Positions 1-8,670 of a stretch of DNA of 64,000 nucleotides are shown piece after piece (the stretch's first letter is position 1; every line of letters starts with the position of its first letter). The stretch lies in assembly GCF_007785775.2 (NCBI RefSeq), contig NZ_VNIK02000001.1:248001-312000 (forward strand), in the 5' to 3' direction. Source of the DNA: Flagellimonas hadalis. Its GTDB lineage: Bacteria > Bacteroidota > Bacteroidia > Flavobacteriales > Flavobacteriaceae. The notes under the pieces are model-generated. The model worked only from the letters and a program-made list of their open reading frames with translations, had not been told where the DNA came from and did not search any database. A program made the position numbers and the translations under genes.

Positions 1-1145
1 ATTTCCTTGTCCTTTTGATACACGTCATGCTGTATTTGAAGGTTTTGGATTTCCTTGATCTTGGTTTCGTTTAGGAGACTGTCGCCATAGGCCATGGTCT
101 GCTTCAAGTGATAAATGGCCTCATTGGGTCGCCCTATGGCTTCATGTATCTTGTAGGCCATTTCATGCCCATCACGTTTTAGTAAATAACTGCTCAAGCT
201 GTCCAGCGTAAGCAAGCTTTTGGTGGAATAGTCGAGAGCCTCGTTGAATTTTTTTTGTCGGAACATAAGATCGGCAAGTCTGTACTGGGCTGTGGCAATC
301 TCTTGCTTGATGGAAAGTTGTTCAGCCAAATTCAAGGCCTTTTGGTAATAGTCATTGGCAAGACTCCACTTTTTTAGTTGTGTGTAGCAATTTCCTATGT
401 TTGAATACTGTGCACAAAGTTCAATATTGGTATTTTGCTTTTCGTAATAAGCGCTTGTCTTTAAAAATTTATCCAAGGCAGCTTCGTAATCCTTGTTTTC
501 AAAATCGATTTCGGCCAAATTGGACAAAACCACATTCTTCAACCATGCACGTTCACTTTCATTACCTTTGAAAACATTCAAGGCCATTTCATAGCTTTCG
601 GTGGCTTTTTCATGATTTCCCATCAAACTATACAATACTCCTAAATTGAGATAAGGAGAAGAGATATCTTGATCTAGATTCAAAGAATCTATCAACTTGA
701 TTCGCTTGAGGTAATAGTTTTGGCTTTTGGGATAATTCCCAATTCGTTTATAGACAATGCCCATGGAATTGTAGATAAAGTTGATTCTTTCATGGTCTCC
801 ATGTTTGGTGGCCAAAACCAGGCACTTGTTCAAATAGTCCAATGATTCTGCATAACTCCCTGTCATGCCATGAGTGAGTCCTAGGGAATAGAGTCCTTTG
901 ATTTCACCTTCTAAATAACCAATTTCCTTTGCCTCTTCAACACTTTCAGAAAGAAAGTGTATGGCTTTGTCCTTGTCGAAGGCCCTTAAAAGAATCCCTT
1001 TTTTTCTTATAAGATTGACTTTTACGGTGTCACTTGCCGAATTCAATAATTCTTGAAGACTGTCTATTTCCTTGGATTGTCCGAGACAAAAAAAGGTACA
1101 GCATAGCAATGCTGGAATGCAAAGAATGGATTGGAACGGTCTCAT
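1..1145 (-). CDS. TPR-repeat signalling protein, 3' part cut by window edge
   Basis: The reading frame starts at the ATG read from 1145 and runs open for 381 codons to the window edge, so only the N-terminal part is seen. The first about 22 residues form a signal peptide (MRPFQSILCIPALLCC..., ending near LGQ). The rest is a run of helical TPR units with the usual A..Y/A spacing, for example YNSMGIVYKRIGNYPKSQ and YSNIGNCYTQLKKWSLA. The last visible residues (KIKEIQNLQIQHDVYQKDKE) resemble the coiled linker that in Bacteroidota TPR proteins precedes a membrane helix and a histidine-kinase or DNA-binding module. I infer a periplasmic TPR sensor; the output domain lies outside the window. It is transcribed away from pirin, with a 140-bp gap holding no other gene. 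Confidence 0.85.
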   Translation of the reverse strand, partial: MRPFQSILCIPALLCCTFFCLGQSKEIDSLQELLNSASDTVKVNLIRKKGILLRAFDKDKAIHFLSESVEEAKEIGYLEGEIKGLYSLGLTHGMTGSYAESLDYLNKCLVLATKHGDHERINFIYNSMGIVYKRIGNYPKSQNYYLKRIKLIDSLNLDQDISSPYLNLGVLYSLMGNHEKATESYEMALNVFKGNESERAWLKNVVLSNLAEIDFENKDYEAALDKFLKTSAYYEKQNTNIELCAQYSNIGNCYTQLKKWSLANDYYQKALNLAEQLSIKQEIATAQYRLADLMFRQKKFNEALDYSTKSLLTLDSLSSYLLKRDGHEMAYKIHEAIGRPNEAIYHLKQTMAYGDSLLNETKIKEIQNLQIQHDVYQKDKE

Positions 1146-1285
1146 TGGTTTGGTGGATGATAAACCAATTTATTCTTTTTATCGATTACTTTGTACTTTT
1201 GTGATTCTTTTTAGCCACAAAATCAACTATTTATAAGAATTGAATAGCAAGTAGTGTATTATTTTTCTTCAATAGTAATTTCAAA

Positions 1286-2290
1286 TCAATTTTTCTCCAC
1301 CAATCTTCCATCTGGGTAAAGCGCAAAGCGCCCCCTGTCCTTATCATGGACGTGGTCTGCATAAGGCCAAGGCCATCCTCCAAATTGGGTAAGGCGGTAC
1401 TCTTCCATGGCCTGTTGGATCTCTTCATCGGTGTTCATCACAAACGGCCCATACTTGGCAACCGGCTCTTCTATGGGCTTTCCTTGCAATAGTATAAAAT
1501 GCGCCTTTTTATCTCCAATTTTGATGGATACGTCCTGTGCAGGGTCCAATACAATCCCAAAATTTGGATTGATCTTCCGTTCCCCGAAATAAATTTCCGA
1601 ACCTTCATAAAAATATAGGGAGCGGGTCAGCCCAGAAGTGGCTTCGGGCAAGGTATATTCCGAACCACCATCCACATGGATGTTCCAGATGGCCACATGG
1701 TTGTCCGGATCGGCTGCCCACGAATCCGGGGCAGGTGCAGGGGCCACGGTACCCTTATAAGTTCCAGCGATTACCTTTATTTGTGCATGTTCCTCCTGGA
1801 CAACTGGAATATCCTCATGCCACAACATCTTAAAATGGGGCTCCACGAATTTGCTGGATCGGGGCAGGTTCAACCAAATCTGGAACAGCTCCAAGGGATT
1901 GTCCCCATCTTCATTTAGCAAGGGGAACATTTCGGAATGCTGTACACCTCTTCCGGCGGTCATCCATTGCACATCGCCCTCACCAAATCTACCTGCGGCA
2001 CCCAAGGAATCTGAATGGTCGCAAAATCCCTTGTTCACGATGGTGATGGTCTCGAACCCACGGTGTGGGTGATAGGGAAATCCAGGGATGGTCTGTCCGT
2101 GGTACATTCGCCATTTTTCCCTTGGATCAAAATCATTCCCCAAATTCCGTCCATTCAAGAGAGAGGGGTCGGGGCCCATTTCGCCATTTCCTTTGGGAAA
2201 GTGGTCCAAATGATATACGCTGAACAGAAAGGGGTCTTTGGTCTGCCATGGTGTACTCAATGGAAAGGTTTGTATTATAGGTGTGCTCAT
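1286..2290 (-). CDS. Pirin family protein (bicupin)
   Basis: A 334-residue cytoplasmic protein. The N-terminal cupin has the full pirin metal set: His74 and His76 in FPYHPHRGFET, then His118 and Glu120 in GRGVQHSEMFP. The second half carries the C-terminal pirin cupin (YFGERKINPNFG, KKAHFILLQGKPIEEPVAKY, GPFVMNTDEEI). Known members are iron-binding regulators or quercetin 2,3-dioxygenases; which activity applies here cannot be read from sequence. It is somewhat longer than the usual about 290 residues owing to an extended N-terminus and a C-terminal WPWPYADHVHDKDRGRF tail seen in Bacteroidota pirins. Start is the ATG at 2290. It stands alone, with 132 bp to the upstream amidohydrolase. Confidence 0.93.
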   Translation of the reverse strand: MSTPIIQTFPLSTPWQTKDPFLFSVYHLDHFPKGNGEMGPDPSLLNGRNLGNDFDPREKWRMYHGQTIPGFPYHPHRGFETITIVNKGFCDHSDSLGAAGRFGEGDVQWMTAGRGVQHSEMFPLLNEDGDNPLELFQIWLNLPRSSKFVEPHFKMLWHEDIPVVQEEHAQIKVIAGTYKGTVAPAPAPDSWAADPDNHVAIWNIHVDGGSEYTLPEATSGLTRSLYFYEGSEIYFGERKINPNFGIVLDPAQDVSIKIGDKKAHFILLQGKPIEEPVAKYGPFVMNTDEEIQQAMEEYRLTQFGGWPWPYADHVHDKDRGRFALYPDGRLVEKN

Positions 2291-2422
2291 TTTTTAGTGT
2301 TTTGATGTATTCATTTCAATCCAAAGCCCTTCTGGATCTTGGATATAGGTTTTTTCGTTGATTTTGAAGTTTGTCGATGAAAAGGTCTAGGCTTTACACT
2401 ATGTGTTTTCCATTTGCCAAAA

Positions 2423-3850
2423 TCAATTTCCAGGGATGGGTGGGGGACCATCGATCATGGCCTCATATTTTTCATCCCCTTTTTGGGTCTTGAATTCTTC
2501 TTTTACTTTTTCCACCAATTTGGGATTCTCAAAAAGGTCCAACATGGTCATTCCCATCGCCTTGGCTGCATATACCATTCCTTTATGACCGATACTCATA
2601 CCACCACAGGCCACCACGGCCCATGAGTGCCAAGGAGTATCTTTTGGGGCAACGGTAACACCTAGATTGATATTGGGCACGTTCCAACTTACATCGCCTA
2701 CATCCGTGGAACCACCACCGGGCAGCTCCTCGGTTTCCCGAAGGGGTCTAATTTCAGCATCCATACCCACTTCGGGTTTTCCAGTGGCCTTTTGGATGGC
2801 CTTGCCATAGGCAATTTCTTCTTCGGTATAGCTGATAGGTCCCAACAGTTCCAAATTGGCCTGCATGATCTCACCGCCAGCACGGTTCACCAAGGTCTCA
2901 TAAATACCGGAAACCAGGGATATCTTGTAATCCACATTGGCCATGATGGCGGCCCCTTCGGCCATTTTCTTGACCTGTTCATAGGTGGGCAGCATTACTT
3001 TTCGTTTGGGATCACGTACCCTCACCCAAATTTTTGCGTAATCGGGCACTACGTTCACCACTTGGCCACCATCTTGGATATGATAGTGGATGCGGGACGT
3101 TGGTCTTATATGTTCCCTATAATAATTAATACCAGTCGTATAGAGTTCCAGTGCATCCGAAGCACTGCGACCGTTCCAGGGATCTGAGGAGGCATGGGCA
3201 GCTTGTCCATGGAATTCAACAATGAAATCGATCAATGAAAGCCCGCTTTGCACATCGGCCTCGATTTCTGCGGAAGGATGCCAACTCACATTCACATCCA
3301 CATCGTCCCAAAGCCCAGCTTGTACCATCCATATCTTTCCAAAGAATTTTTCCTCTGCCGGGGTTCCCAGAAATTTCACGGTTCCTTTGATTTTCCCTGC
3401 CTCGATTTGTTCTTTGATGGCAATGGCTGCCCCAAGACTGGCCGCACCAAACATATTGTGTCCACAGCCATGGCCGGGTGCCCCCTCGATTTTTGGGTCT
3501 TTGTTGGGCACAGTGTTTTGGGAAAGGCCTGGCAGGGCGTCAAATTCGCCTAAAACACTGATCACGGGTTTCCCAGAACCATATGTGGCAGTGAAAGCCG
3601 TGGGGATGTTTGCCACCCCTCGCGTCACTTGTAGTCCATTCTTTTCTGCATAATCGGCCAAAAGCTCGGCAGAAATGGATTCCTCAAAGGCAGTTTCGGC
3701 CAAGGACCAAATGGAATCACTGATCTGTATGAGGTTTTCCTTGTGCTTTTCGATGGAGGCAATGACCTCTTTTTTGGTTTTGTTCATCTTTTGGGCTGGA
3801 AGGCTCCATACGGTAAGGGCCAAAAGGAACAACATAGAAACAGTTCTCAT
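2423..3850 (-). CDS. Secreted M20-family amidohydrolase (AbgB-like)
   Basis: A 475-residue zinc peptidase/amidohydrolase related to p-aminobenzoyl-glutamate hydrolase subunit B. I start it at the ATG read from 3850, because this gives a clean signal peptide (MRTVSMLFLLALTVWSLPAQ); the frame extends 15 codons further to another ATG at 3895, but that would bury the signal. Metal-site motifs of the M20 family are visible: GHGCGHNMFGAASLG, the acidic pair in GTPAEEKFFG, VSWHPSAE, and the late histidine in PKDTPWHSWAV. The dimerisation domain lies between (FIVEFHGQAAHASSDPWNG). AbgB proteins cleave acyl-amino acid amides; the substrate here is unknown, and the exported location implies a periplasmic or extracellular role. 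No subunit-A partner is nearby. Confidence 0.9.
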   Translation of the reverse strand: MRTVSMLFLLALTVWSLPAQKMNKTKKEVIASIEKHKENLIQISDSIWSLAETAFEESISAELLADYAEKNGLQVTRGVANIPTAFTATYGSGKPVISVLGEFDALPGLSQNTVPNKDPKIEGAPGHGCGHNMFGAASLGAAIAIKEQIEAGKIKGTVKFLGTPAEEKFFGKIWMVQAGLWDDVDVNVSWHPSAEIEADVQSGLSLIDFIVEFHGQAAHASSDPWNGRSASDALELYTTGINYYREHIRPTSRIHYHIQDGGQVVNVVPDYAKIWVRVRDPKRKVMLPTYEQVKKMAEGAAIMANVDYKISLVSGIYETLVNRAGGEIMQANLELLGPISYTEEEIAYGKAIQKATGKPEVGMDAEIRPLRETEELPGGGSTDVGDVSWNVPNINLGVTVAPKDTPWHSWAVVACGGMSIGHKGMVYAAKAMGMTMLDLFENPKLVEKVKEEFKTQKGDEKYEAMIDGPPPIPGN

Positions 3851-3940
3851 TTTAAGAAGGTTTGCGTTAATTGGATGATGCAGGGTCGTAGCCAAACGTG
3901 GGACGACACGGCAATGGGTATTAAAAATACTTAAAATGCA

Positions 3941-5254
3941 TCAACCAACGGCCTCTTTGTACACTTTTAGGCAGCGTTCCCTGGCCATTTTATGGTCTAC
4001 CATTGGGCTAGGGTAGGTAAGTTCCTGGAATTCAGGGACCCATTTGCGGATGTATTTCAGTTGTTTGTCAAATTTGTCCGCTTGGGTCATGGGGTTGAAT
4101 ATCCTAAAATAAGGTGCGGCATCCACTCCGCTACCTGCGGCCCATTGCCAGTTGCCCACATTGCTGGAGAGTTCATAATCCAACAGTTTTTCGGCAAAAT
4201 AGGCCTCTCCCCACCGCCAATCGATCAATAGGTGTTTGCAAAGAAAACTGGCCACCAACATGCGTACCCGGTTGTGCATATAGCCTGTGGCATTGAGTTC
4301 CCGCATACCTGCATCCACAAGCACATAGCCTGTGTTCCCTGTTTTCCAGCGTTCGAATTCGTCTTTATTGTTGCGCCATTCGATACGGTCATATTTGGGT
4401 TTGAAGGCATGGTTCACCGTTTTTGGGAAATGCCATAGGATCTGCATGAAAAATTCCCTCCAGATCAGTTCATTCTGGAAGGTCCTGTCTTTTTCGGCGA
4501 TAGCCTTTTGTACCATTTTCCGGATGGATACGGTCCCGAAACGTAGGTGTGGGCCCAATCTGGACGTACCCTGTTGGATGGCGGGATAATCCCTGGTCTC
4601 TTTATAATGTTGGATCAGATCGCCCGATACTTTATAATCTGGCACTTTGATGTCGGCAGTTTCAAAACCAATTTCTTTGAGGGTAAGGTTGGGAAAAGAT
4701 GAAGCAGTGTATAGGTTTTTGCCCATCAGCGAATGGGTGTCATAATCCACCAAATGGATGGAAGGGTTGAATGCTTCCTTCCAGCGTTTCATGTATGGTG
4801 TGTACACCACGTAAGGGTCTCCATCATCTTTCACTACTTCATTTCTCTCAAATATGACCTGATCCTTAAAAGTTTGTAGGGCCACCCCGTTTTCCTTGAG
4901 ATACGCTTTCACCTTGGCATCCCGTTCAAGGGCGTAGGGTTCATAGTCGTGGTTGGTGTACACTTGCTGAACTTGATAGGCTTCCACCAATTTTTTGTAA
5001 ATGGACAAAGGGTCGCCATGGTACAGTGCTATGCCACTTTGATGGTTGTTCTGAAGTTGGTTGCGCAATTTTTGGAGCTGGAGATGGATGAAGGATACCC
5101 TAGGGTCCTTTTTGGGAAGATTGCCCAGAATCTCAGGGTCAAAAATAAAGATGGGCAATACGGGGAAATTGCCTTGGAGCGCTTGGTAGAGTCCCACATT
5201 GTCCTCCAACCGTAGGTCGCGTCTAAACCAAAAAATGGAGATCTTTTCCTTCAT
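3941..5254 (-). CDS. Deoxyribodipyrimidine photo-lyase / cryptochrome
   Basis: A 437-residue flavoprotein of the class I photolyase/cryptochrome family. The N-terminal Rossmann part (ISIFWFRRDLRLEDN...) would hold the antenna cofactor; the C-terminal helical part has the FAD-pocket motifs LGPHLRFGTVSIRK, NELIWREFFMQILW, MRELNATGYMHNRVRM and WAAGSGVDAAPYFRIFNP. These are the motifs of CPD photolyases, which use blue light to split cyclobutane pyrimidine dimers; a signalling cryptochrome role cannot be excluded. It starts 5 bp after the SRPBCC gene ends, so the two are one transcription unit, a pairing I recall as common in flavobacteria. Confidence 0.93.
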   Translation of the reverse strand: MKEKISIFWFRRDLRLEDNVGLYQALQGNFPVLPIFIFDPEILGNLPKKDPRVSFIHLQLQKLRNQLQNNHQSGIALYHGDPLSIYKKLVEAYQVQQVYTNHDYEPYALERDAKVKAYLKENGVALQTFKDQVIFERNEVVKDDGDPYVVYTPYMKRWKEAFNPSIHLVDYDTHSLMGKNLYTASSFPNLTLKEIGFETADIKVPDYKVSGDLIQHYKETRDYPAIQQGTSRLGPHLRFGTVSIRKMVQKAIAEKDRTFQNELIWREFFMQILWHFPKTVNHAFKPKYDRIEWRNNKDEFERWKTGNTGYVLVDAGMRELNATGYMHNRVRMLVASFLCKHLLIDWRWGEAYFAEKLLDYELSSNVGNWQWAAGSGVDAAPYFRIFNPMTQADKFDKQLKYIRKWVPEFQELTYPSPMVDHKMARERCLKVYKEAVG

Positions 5255-5259
5255 TATAG

Positions 5260-5757
5260 TTAGATGGTTTTTATGGTAAGCGAGCTATTCTCACCATGAA
5301 TTGTACCAAACAACTGGGATAGTTTTCGTTCGCGGTAGCGGAAAATTTCCAAAAGCTGTTTTTTAACAAGTATGGGATGAAACAGAGCCCCTATAAAACC
5401 AAGCGGCAATTTGTAATCGATCACATCCTCCATTTCAACACCTTGATCAACCGGTTTCAAAAAATGCTTGTGGTGCCAAAGGGCATATGGTCCAAAGCGT
5501 TGTTCATCCACAAAATAACTGCCTTCCCGCACATGGGTAATTTCTGTTACCCAACGGGTTGTCATGAACGGAAATGGTTTCACGATGTATTGTATGATCT
5601 GGCCTGCATGCATGCTTTTCTCTGCACCAGATAGAATATGAAAACCCATTTGGCTAGGCGTAATGACCTGCAGATTCTTAGGGTCAGATAAGAATTCCCA
5701 AGCTTCCTCGATGGAAATGGGGAGGACTTGTATGGAACGGAGCTGATAGAGTTTCAT
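5260..5757 (-). CDS. SRPBCC family protein (photolyase partner)
   Basis: A 165-residue START/SRPBCC-fold protein (MKLYQLRSIQVLPISIEEAW... opening; EIT...YFVDEQRFGPYALWHH; MEDVIDYKLPLGFIGALFHP). The start chosen is the ATG at 5757; a TTG one codon earlier also keeps the frame but is less likely. Such proteins bind hydrophobic ligands in a helix-grip pocket; the ligand is unknown. It is first in the unit with photolyase, only 5 bp apart, which suggests co-expression in a light or UV response (inference). A -7 type promoter box lies 14 bp upstream. Confidence 0.88.
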   Translation of the reverse strand: MKLYQLRSIQVLPISIEEAWEFLSDPKNLQVITPSQMGFHILSGAEKSMHAGQIIQYIVKPFPFMTTRWVTEITHVREGSYFVDEQRFGPYALWHHKHFLKPVDQGVEMEDVIDYKLPLGFIGALFHPILVKKQLLEIFRYRERKLSQLFGTIHGENSSLTIKTI

Positions 5758-5771
5758 CAAACACTTTTCAT

Positions 5772-5779
5772 CAAATATA
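5772..5779 (-). promoter_or_regulatory. Candidate -7 box for SRPBCC-photolyase unit
   Basis: On the minus strand the sequence reads TATATTTG, an exact match to the Bacteroidota -7 consensus TAnnTTTG, 14 bp before the ATG at 5757. No clear TTTG -33 element is seen in the A/T-only DNA upstream. Confidence 0.45.
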
Positions 5780-5878
5780 CATTTTGTTTAAAAAAATATA
5801 AATTAAATTAAACAAAATATTATTTTTGACATATATACTGTCCTTTGAATCAAATTTCTTTTAAGATTTCCTTAACAA

Positions 5879-5906
5879 TTGTAGGATTTCTTTTGGTATA
5901 GCTTTG
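5879..5906 (+). promoter_or_regulatory. Promoter of DUF2911 gene
   Basis: TTG at 5879-5881, a 17-bp spacer, then TAGCTTTG at 5899-5906. This is the two-part Bacteroidota promoter (TTG near -33, TAnnTTTG at -7). It leaves a leader of roughly 20 bases before the ATG at 5935. Confidence 0.65.
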
Positions 5907-5934
5907 TTGCGCTAAACAATTAAACACTATTCCT

Positions 5935-6786
5935 ATGAAGAAAATTTCACTATTTTTTTTAATTGCGTTGTTGTCGATTTCCGTTGAAGCACAGATTCAG
6001 ACTCCCGCACCCAGCCCTTTCTCCAAATTGGAGCAAAAAGTGGGCCTTACCGATGTGGTTGTAGAGTATTCCCGACCTTCCATGAGGGGAAGAAAGGTAT
6101 TCGGGGATTTGGTTCCTTTCGATGCCATTTGGAGAACAGGTGCCAACATGAACACAAAAATCACTTTTAGTGATGATGTTGTAGTGGAGGGAAAAGAACT
6201 AAAGGCAGGTACTTATGCCATCTACACCAAACCGAACGAGGCTGTTTGGGAAGTCTTCTTTTACACCGATACCAACAATGGTGGACTACCGCAAGAGTGG
6301 GATGCCTCCAAAGTTGCTGCCACGGTGAAGGTAGAAGCTTATCCAATTTCCGAATCCATTGAGACCTTTACCATTACTTTTGATGACCTGCACAATAACG
6401 GGGCCACCCTCGGATTGCTTTGGGAAAAAACCTATGCTGGGGTGAAATTCGTCGTTCCAACGGTGGACAAAGCCATCAAGAGCATTCAAGAGACCATGGC
6501 AAAACCAGACCTTACTGCCAATGATTACTTTGCTGCAGCATCTTACTACTACAGTGAGGGGATGAACATGGAGCAGGCAAAGGAGTGGGTGGACAAAGCT
6601 GTTTCCATGGGCAATGGCACCGAATTTTGGATGATGCGCGCACAATCCTTGATTTATGCCAAACTGGGGGACAAGGAAGGAGCCATCCAAGCGGCCAAAA
6701 AATCCTTGGCTGCTGCTCAAGCTGCAGGAAACCAAGATTATGTGAAAATGAACAAGGAGTCCCTACAAGAGTGGGCAGGACTTTAG
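5935..6786 (+). CDS. Secreted DUF2911 domain protein
   Basis: A 283-residue exported protein with signal peptide MKKISLFFLIALLSISVEAQ. Residues about 25-165 are the DUF2911 domain (VVVEYSRPSMRGRKVFGDLV, VPFDAIWRTGANMNTKITF, LKAGTYAIYTKPNEAVWEVF). The C-terminal about 100 residues are helical and TPR-like (ANDYFAAASYYYSEGMNMEQ, AKEWVDKAVSMGNGTEFW). The function of DUF2911 is not established. It is a single gene with its own promoter and a bidirectional terminator shared with the convergent symporter gene. Confidence 0.9.
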   Translation: MKKISLFFLIALLSISVEAQIQTPAPSPFSKLEQKVGLTDVVVEYSRPSMRGRKVFGDLVPFDAIWRTGANMNTKITFSDDVVVEGKELKAGTYAIYTKPNEAVWEVFFYTDTNNGGLPQEWDASKVAATVKVEAYPISESIETFTITFDDLHNNGATLGLLWEKTYAGVKFVVPTVDKAIKSIQETMAKPDLTANDYFAAASYYYSEGMNMEQAKEWVDKAVSMGNGTEFWMMRAQSLIYAKLGDKEGAIQAAKKSLAAAQAAGNQDYVKMNKESLQEWAGL

Positions 6787-6813
6787 GATTTTTATTTGAT
6801 GAAAAGAAAAGGA

Positions 6814-6837
6814 CCCACTATTATAGTGGGTTTTTTT
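6814..6837. terminator. Bidirectional terminator between DUF2911 gene and symporter gene
   Basis: Perfect 7-bp stem CCCACTA / TAGTGGG with a TTA loop, followed by seven T on the plus strand. The other side is A-rich (GAAAAGAAAAGGA), so the hairpin could serve both convergent genes. The symporter stop codon overlaps the T-run. Confidence 0.85.
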
Positions 6838-8545
6838 ATGCCTCTTCGGGTGAGTTTCCGAGGAAATTGTCAAAAAGCTGTGTGATGATGGACAATCCAA
6901 TAACCAGCACACAACCAAATGCATTCAGCCATAGGTAGGACATCCAATCAAGGTTATAGCCTATGATGACAATGATCTGCGTGGCGATTGCGGCCACAAA
7001 CACGGCATTCCCTTTCACGAACTTGAAGAAGAAAGCCAACAGGAAGATACCCAGTACATTGCCATAAAAAATGGAACCTATGATGTTCACCAATTGGATA
7101 AGATTGTCAAAAAGGCTGGCCACATTGGCAATGGCAATGGCGAGTATTCCCCAAAGCAGGGTAAACCCTTTGGTGGCTAGAAGGTAGTGTTTTTCGTCGT
7201 GCTCCTTTTTGACGTTCCTTTTATAGAGGTCAAGGGCTGTAATCGTTCCCAGTGCGTTCAGCTCGGATGCGGTGGATGACATGGCTGCGGATAGGATCAC
7301 GGCCAAGAGCAGGCCAATCAGACCCACGGGCAGGTTGTGCAGTATGAAATGGATGAACACATAGTCCTTGTCGTTGGTCTCCACTTTCGTATTGGCTTTG
7401 GATATCAAAGCTTTGGCAGCATCCCTGCTGGCGTTTTCCTTCTGGTTGATCTTGATGATGTTCTGCTCCGCCTGTTGTATGGCATTGTACTCTTTAAGTT
7501 CCAAAGCAGCGGAAAAAGAATGTTGTGCCATTCGTTTCTCCATCTCCAATTTTTTGTGGTCCTCCTCCAGGGCCTTGTATTCATTCGCGTATTCGGATTT
7601 CATCACGGCTTCGGTGGCAGCGGGGTTGAAATTGAGCGGAGAAGTATTGTACTGATAGAAGACAAAGACCATGGCTCCTACCAAAAGAATGAAAAACTGC
7701 ATCGGAATTTTAAAGATCCCGTTGAATACCAGTCCCAATTGACTTTCGCGTATCGATTTTCCTGAAAGATACCGTTGTACCTGGCTCTGGTCCGTCCCAA
7801 AATAGGCGAGTGCCAAGAAAAACCCACCGGTAATACCGCTCCAAAACGTATAACGGTTGTCAGTGTCGAAGGTAAAGTCCAGAATGTTGAGTTTGTTGTT
7901 TGCTCCGGCTATCTTCAGTGCCTTTCCAAAGGAAACATCTGAGGGTAGGGCACCGAGGATAAAGAAAAAAGCAAAGAACATGCCCAACATGATGATGAAC
8001 ATTTGCTGTTTTTGGGTAACGCTTACCGCCTTGGTCCCCCCGGATACGGTATAAATGATGACGGAGATCCCTATAATAATATTGAGCGTCCTCAAATCCC
8101 AACCCAAAACCGCGGAAAGGATAATGGAAGGGGCAAAAATGGTAATTCCCGCGGCAAGCCCTCTTTGAACCAAGAAAAGTAAGGCAGTGAGGGTCCTTGT
8201 TTTCAGGTCAAACCTGCCTTCCAGCATTTCATAGGCCGTAAATACCTTGAGCTTTTTGTAGATGGGGATAAACACCAAACAGATCACGATCATCGCCAAG
8301 GGCAGTCCAAAATAAAATTGAACGAAACCCATACCGTCATGGAACGCCTGTCCAGGGGTGGACAAAAAGGTAATGGCACTGGCTTGGGTGGCCATAACGG
8401 AGAGGCCTATGGTCCACCATTTTACATCATTGCCACCGCCGCGAACATAATCGTCCACGTTTTTGCTCCCACGGGTTTTCCATACCCCATATGCAACAAT
8501 GAAGAGCAAGGTACTGCCAAGAATGATCCAATCTAAATAGGCCAT
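6836..8545 (-). CDS. Sodium:solute symporter (SSS family)
   Basis: A 569-residue polytopic inner-membrane transporter. The opening LDWIILGSTLLFIVAYGVWK, the KNVDDYVRGGGNDVKWWTIG motif and the SVMATQASAITFLSTPGQAF sodium-site region are typical of SSS proteins. I count about 13-14 hydrophobic segments. Residues about 305-393 form a long charged helical insert in an extramembrane loop (EALEEDHKKLEMEKRMAQHS-like heptads), which the standard family core lacks. The cargo cannot be assigned from sequence; the upstream PIG-L deacetylase suggests an amino-sugar or glycoside link (inference). It is last in a three-gene unit, 8 bp after the 38-aa gene. Confidence 0.93.
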   Translation of the reverse strand: MAYLDWIILGSTLLFIVAYGVWKTRGSKNVDDYVRGGGNDVKWWTIGLSVMATQASAITFLSTPGQAFHDGMGFVQFYFGLPLAMIVICLVFIPIYKKLKVFTAYEMLEGRFDLKTRTLTALLFLVQRGLAAGITIFAPSIILSAVLGWDLRTLNIIIGISVIIYTVSGGTKAVSVTQKQQMFIIMLGMFFAFFFILGALPSDVSFGKALKIAGANNKLNILDFTFDTDNRYTFWSGITGGFFLALAYFGTDQSQVQRYLSGKSIRESQLGLVFNGIFKIPMQFFILLVGAMVFVFYQYNTSPLNFNPAATEAVMKSEYANEYKALEEDHKKLEMEKRMAQHSFSAALELKEYNAIQQAEQNIIKINQKENASRDAAKALISKANTKVETNDKDYVFIHFILHNLPVGLIGLLLAVILSAAMSSTASELNALGTITALDLYKRNVKKEHDEKHYLLATKGFTLLWGILAIAIANVASLFDNLIQLVNIIGSIFYGNVLGIFLLAFFFKFVKGNAVFVAAIATQIIVIIGYNLDWMSYLWLNAFGCVLVIGLSIITQLFDNFLGNSPEEA

Positions 8546-8553
8546 TAAGGATT

Positions 8554-8670
8554 TTAGTTATTAAAAATCATGATCAGGTAAAAAGCCAAAACATAGATGA
8601 TGTTCAGGAGTAGGACAATGGAGTACTCCTTTTTCCATTCTATTTTTCCGAGCATTTTATCCTTTGACAT
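8554..8670 (-). CDS. Small membrane protein, 38 aa
   Basis: A 38-codon frame starts at the ATG read from 8670 and ends in TAA at 8554. The N-terminal half is charged (MSKDKMLGKIEWKKEYS) and the C-terminal half is one hydrophobic helix (IVLLLNIIYVLAFYLIMIF) ending NN. It overlaps the last 14 bp of the PIG-L gene and stops 8 bp before the symporter start, filling the gap exactly and implying translational coupling. The lysine-rich inside followed by a single helix fits an accessory subunit of the symporter, but that is inference. An internal ATG five codons in would give 33 residues. It is easily missed because of its size. Confidence 0.68.
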   Translation of the reverse strand: MSKDKMLGKIEWKKEYSIVLLLNIIYVLAFYLIMIFNN

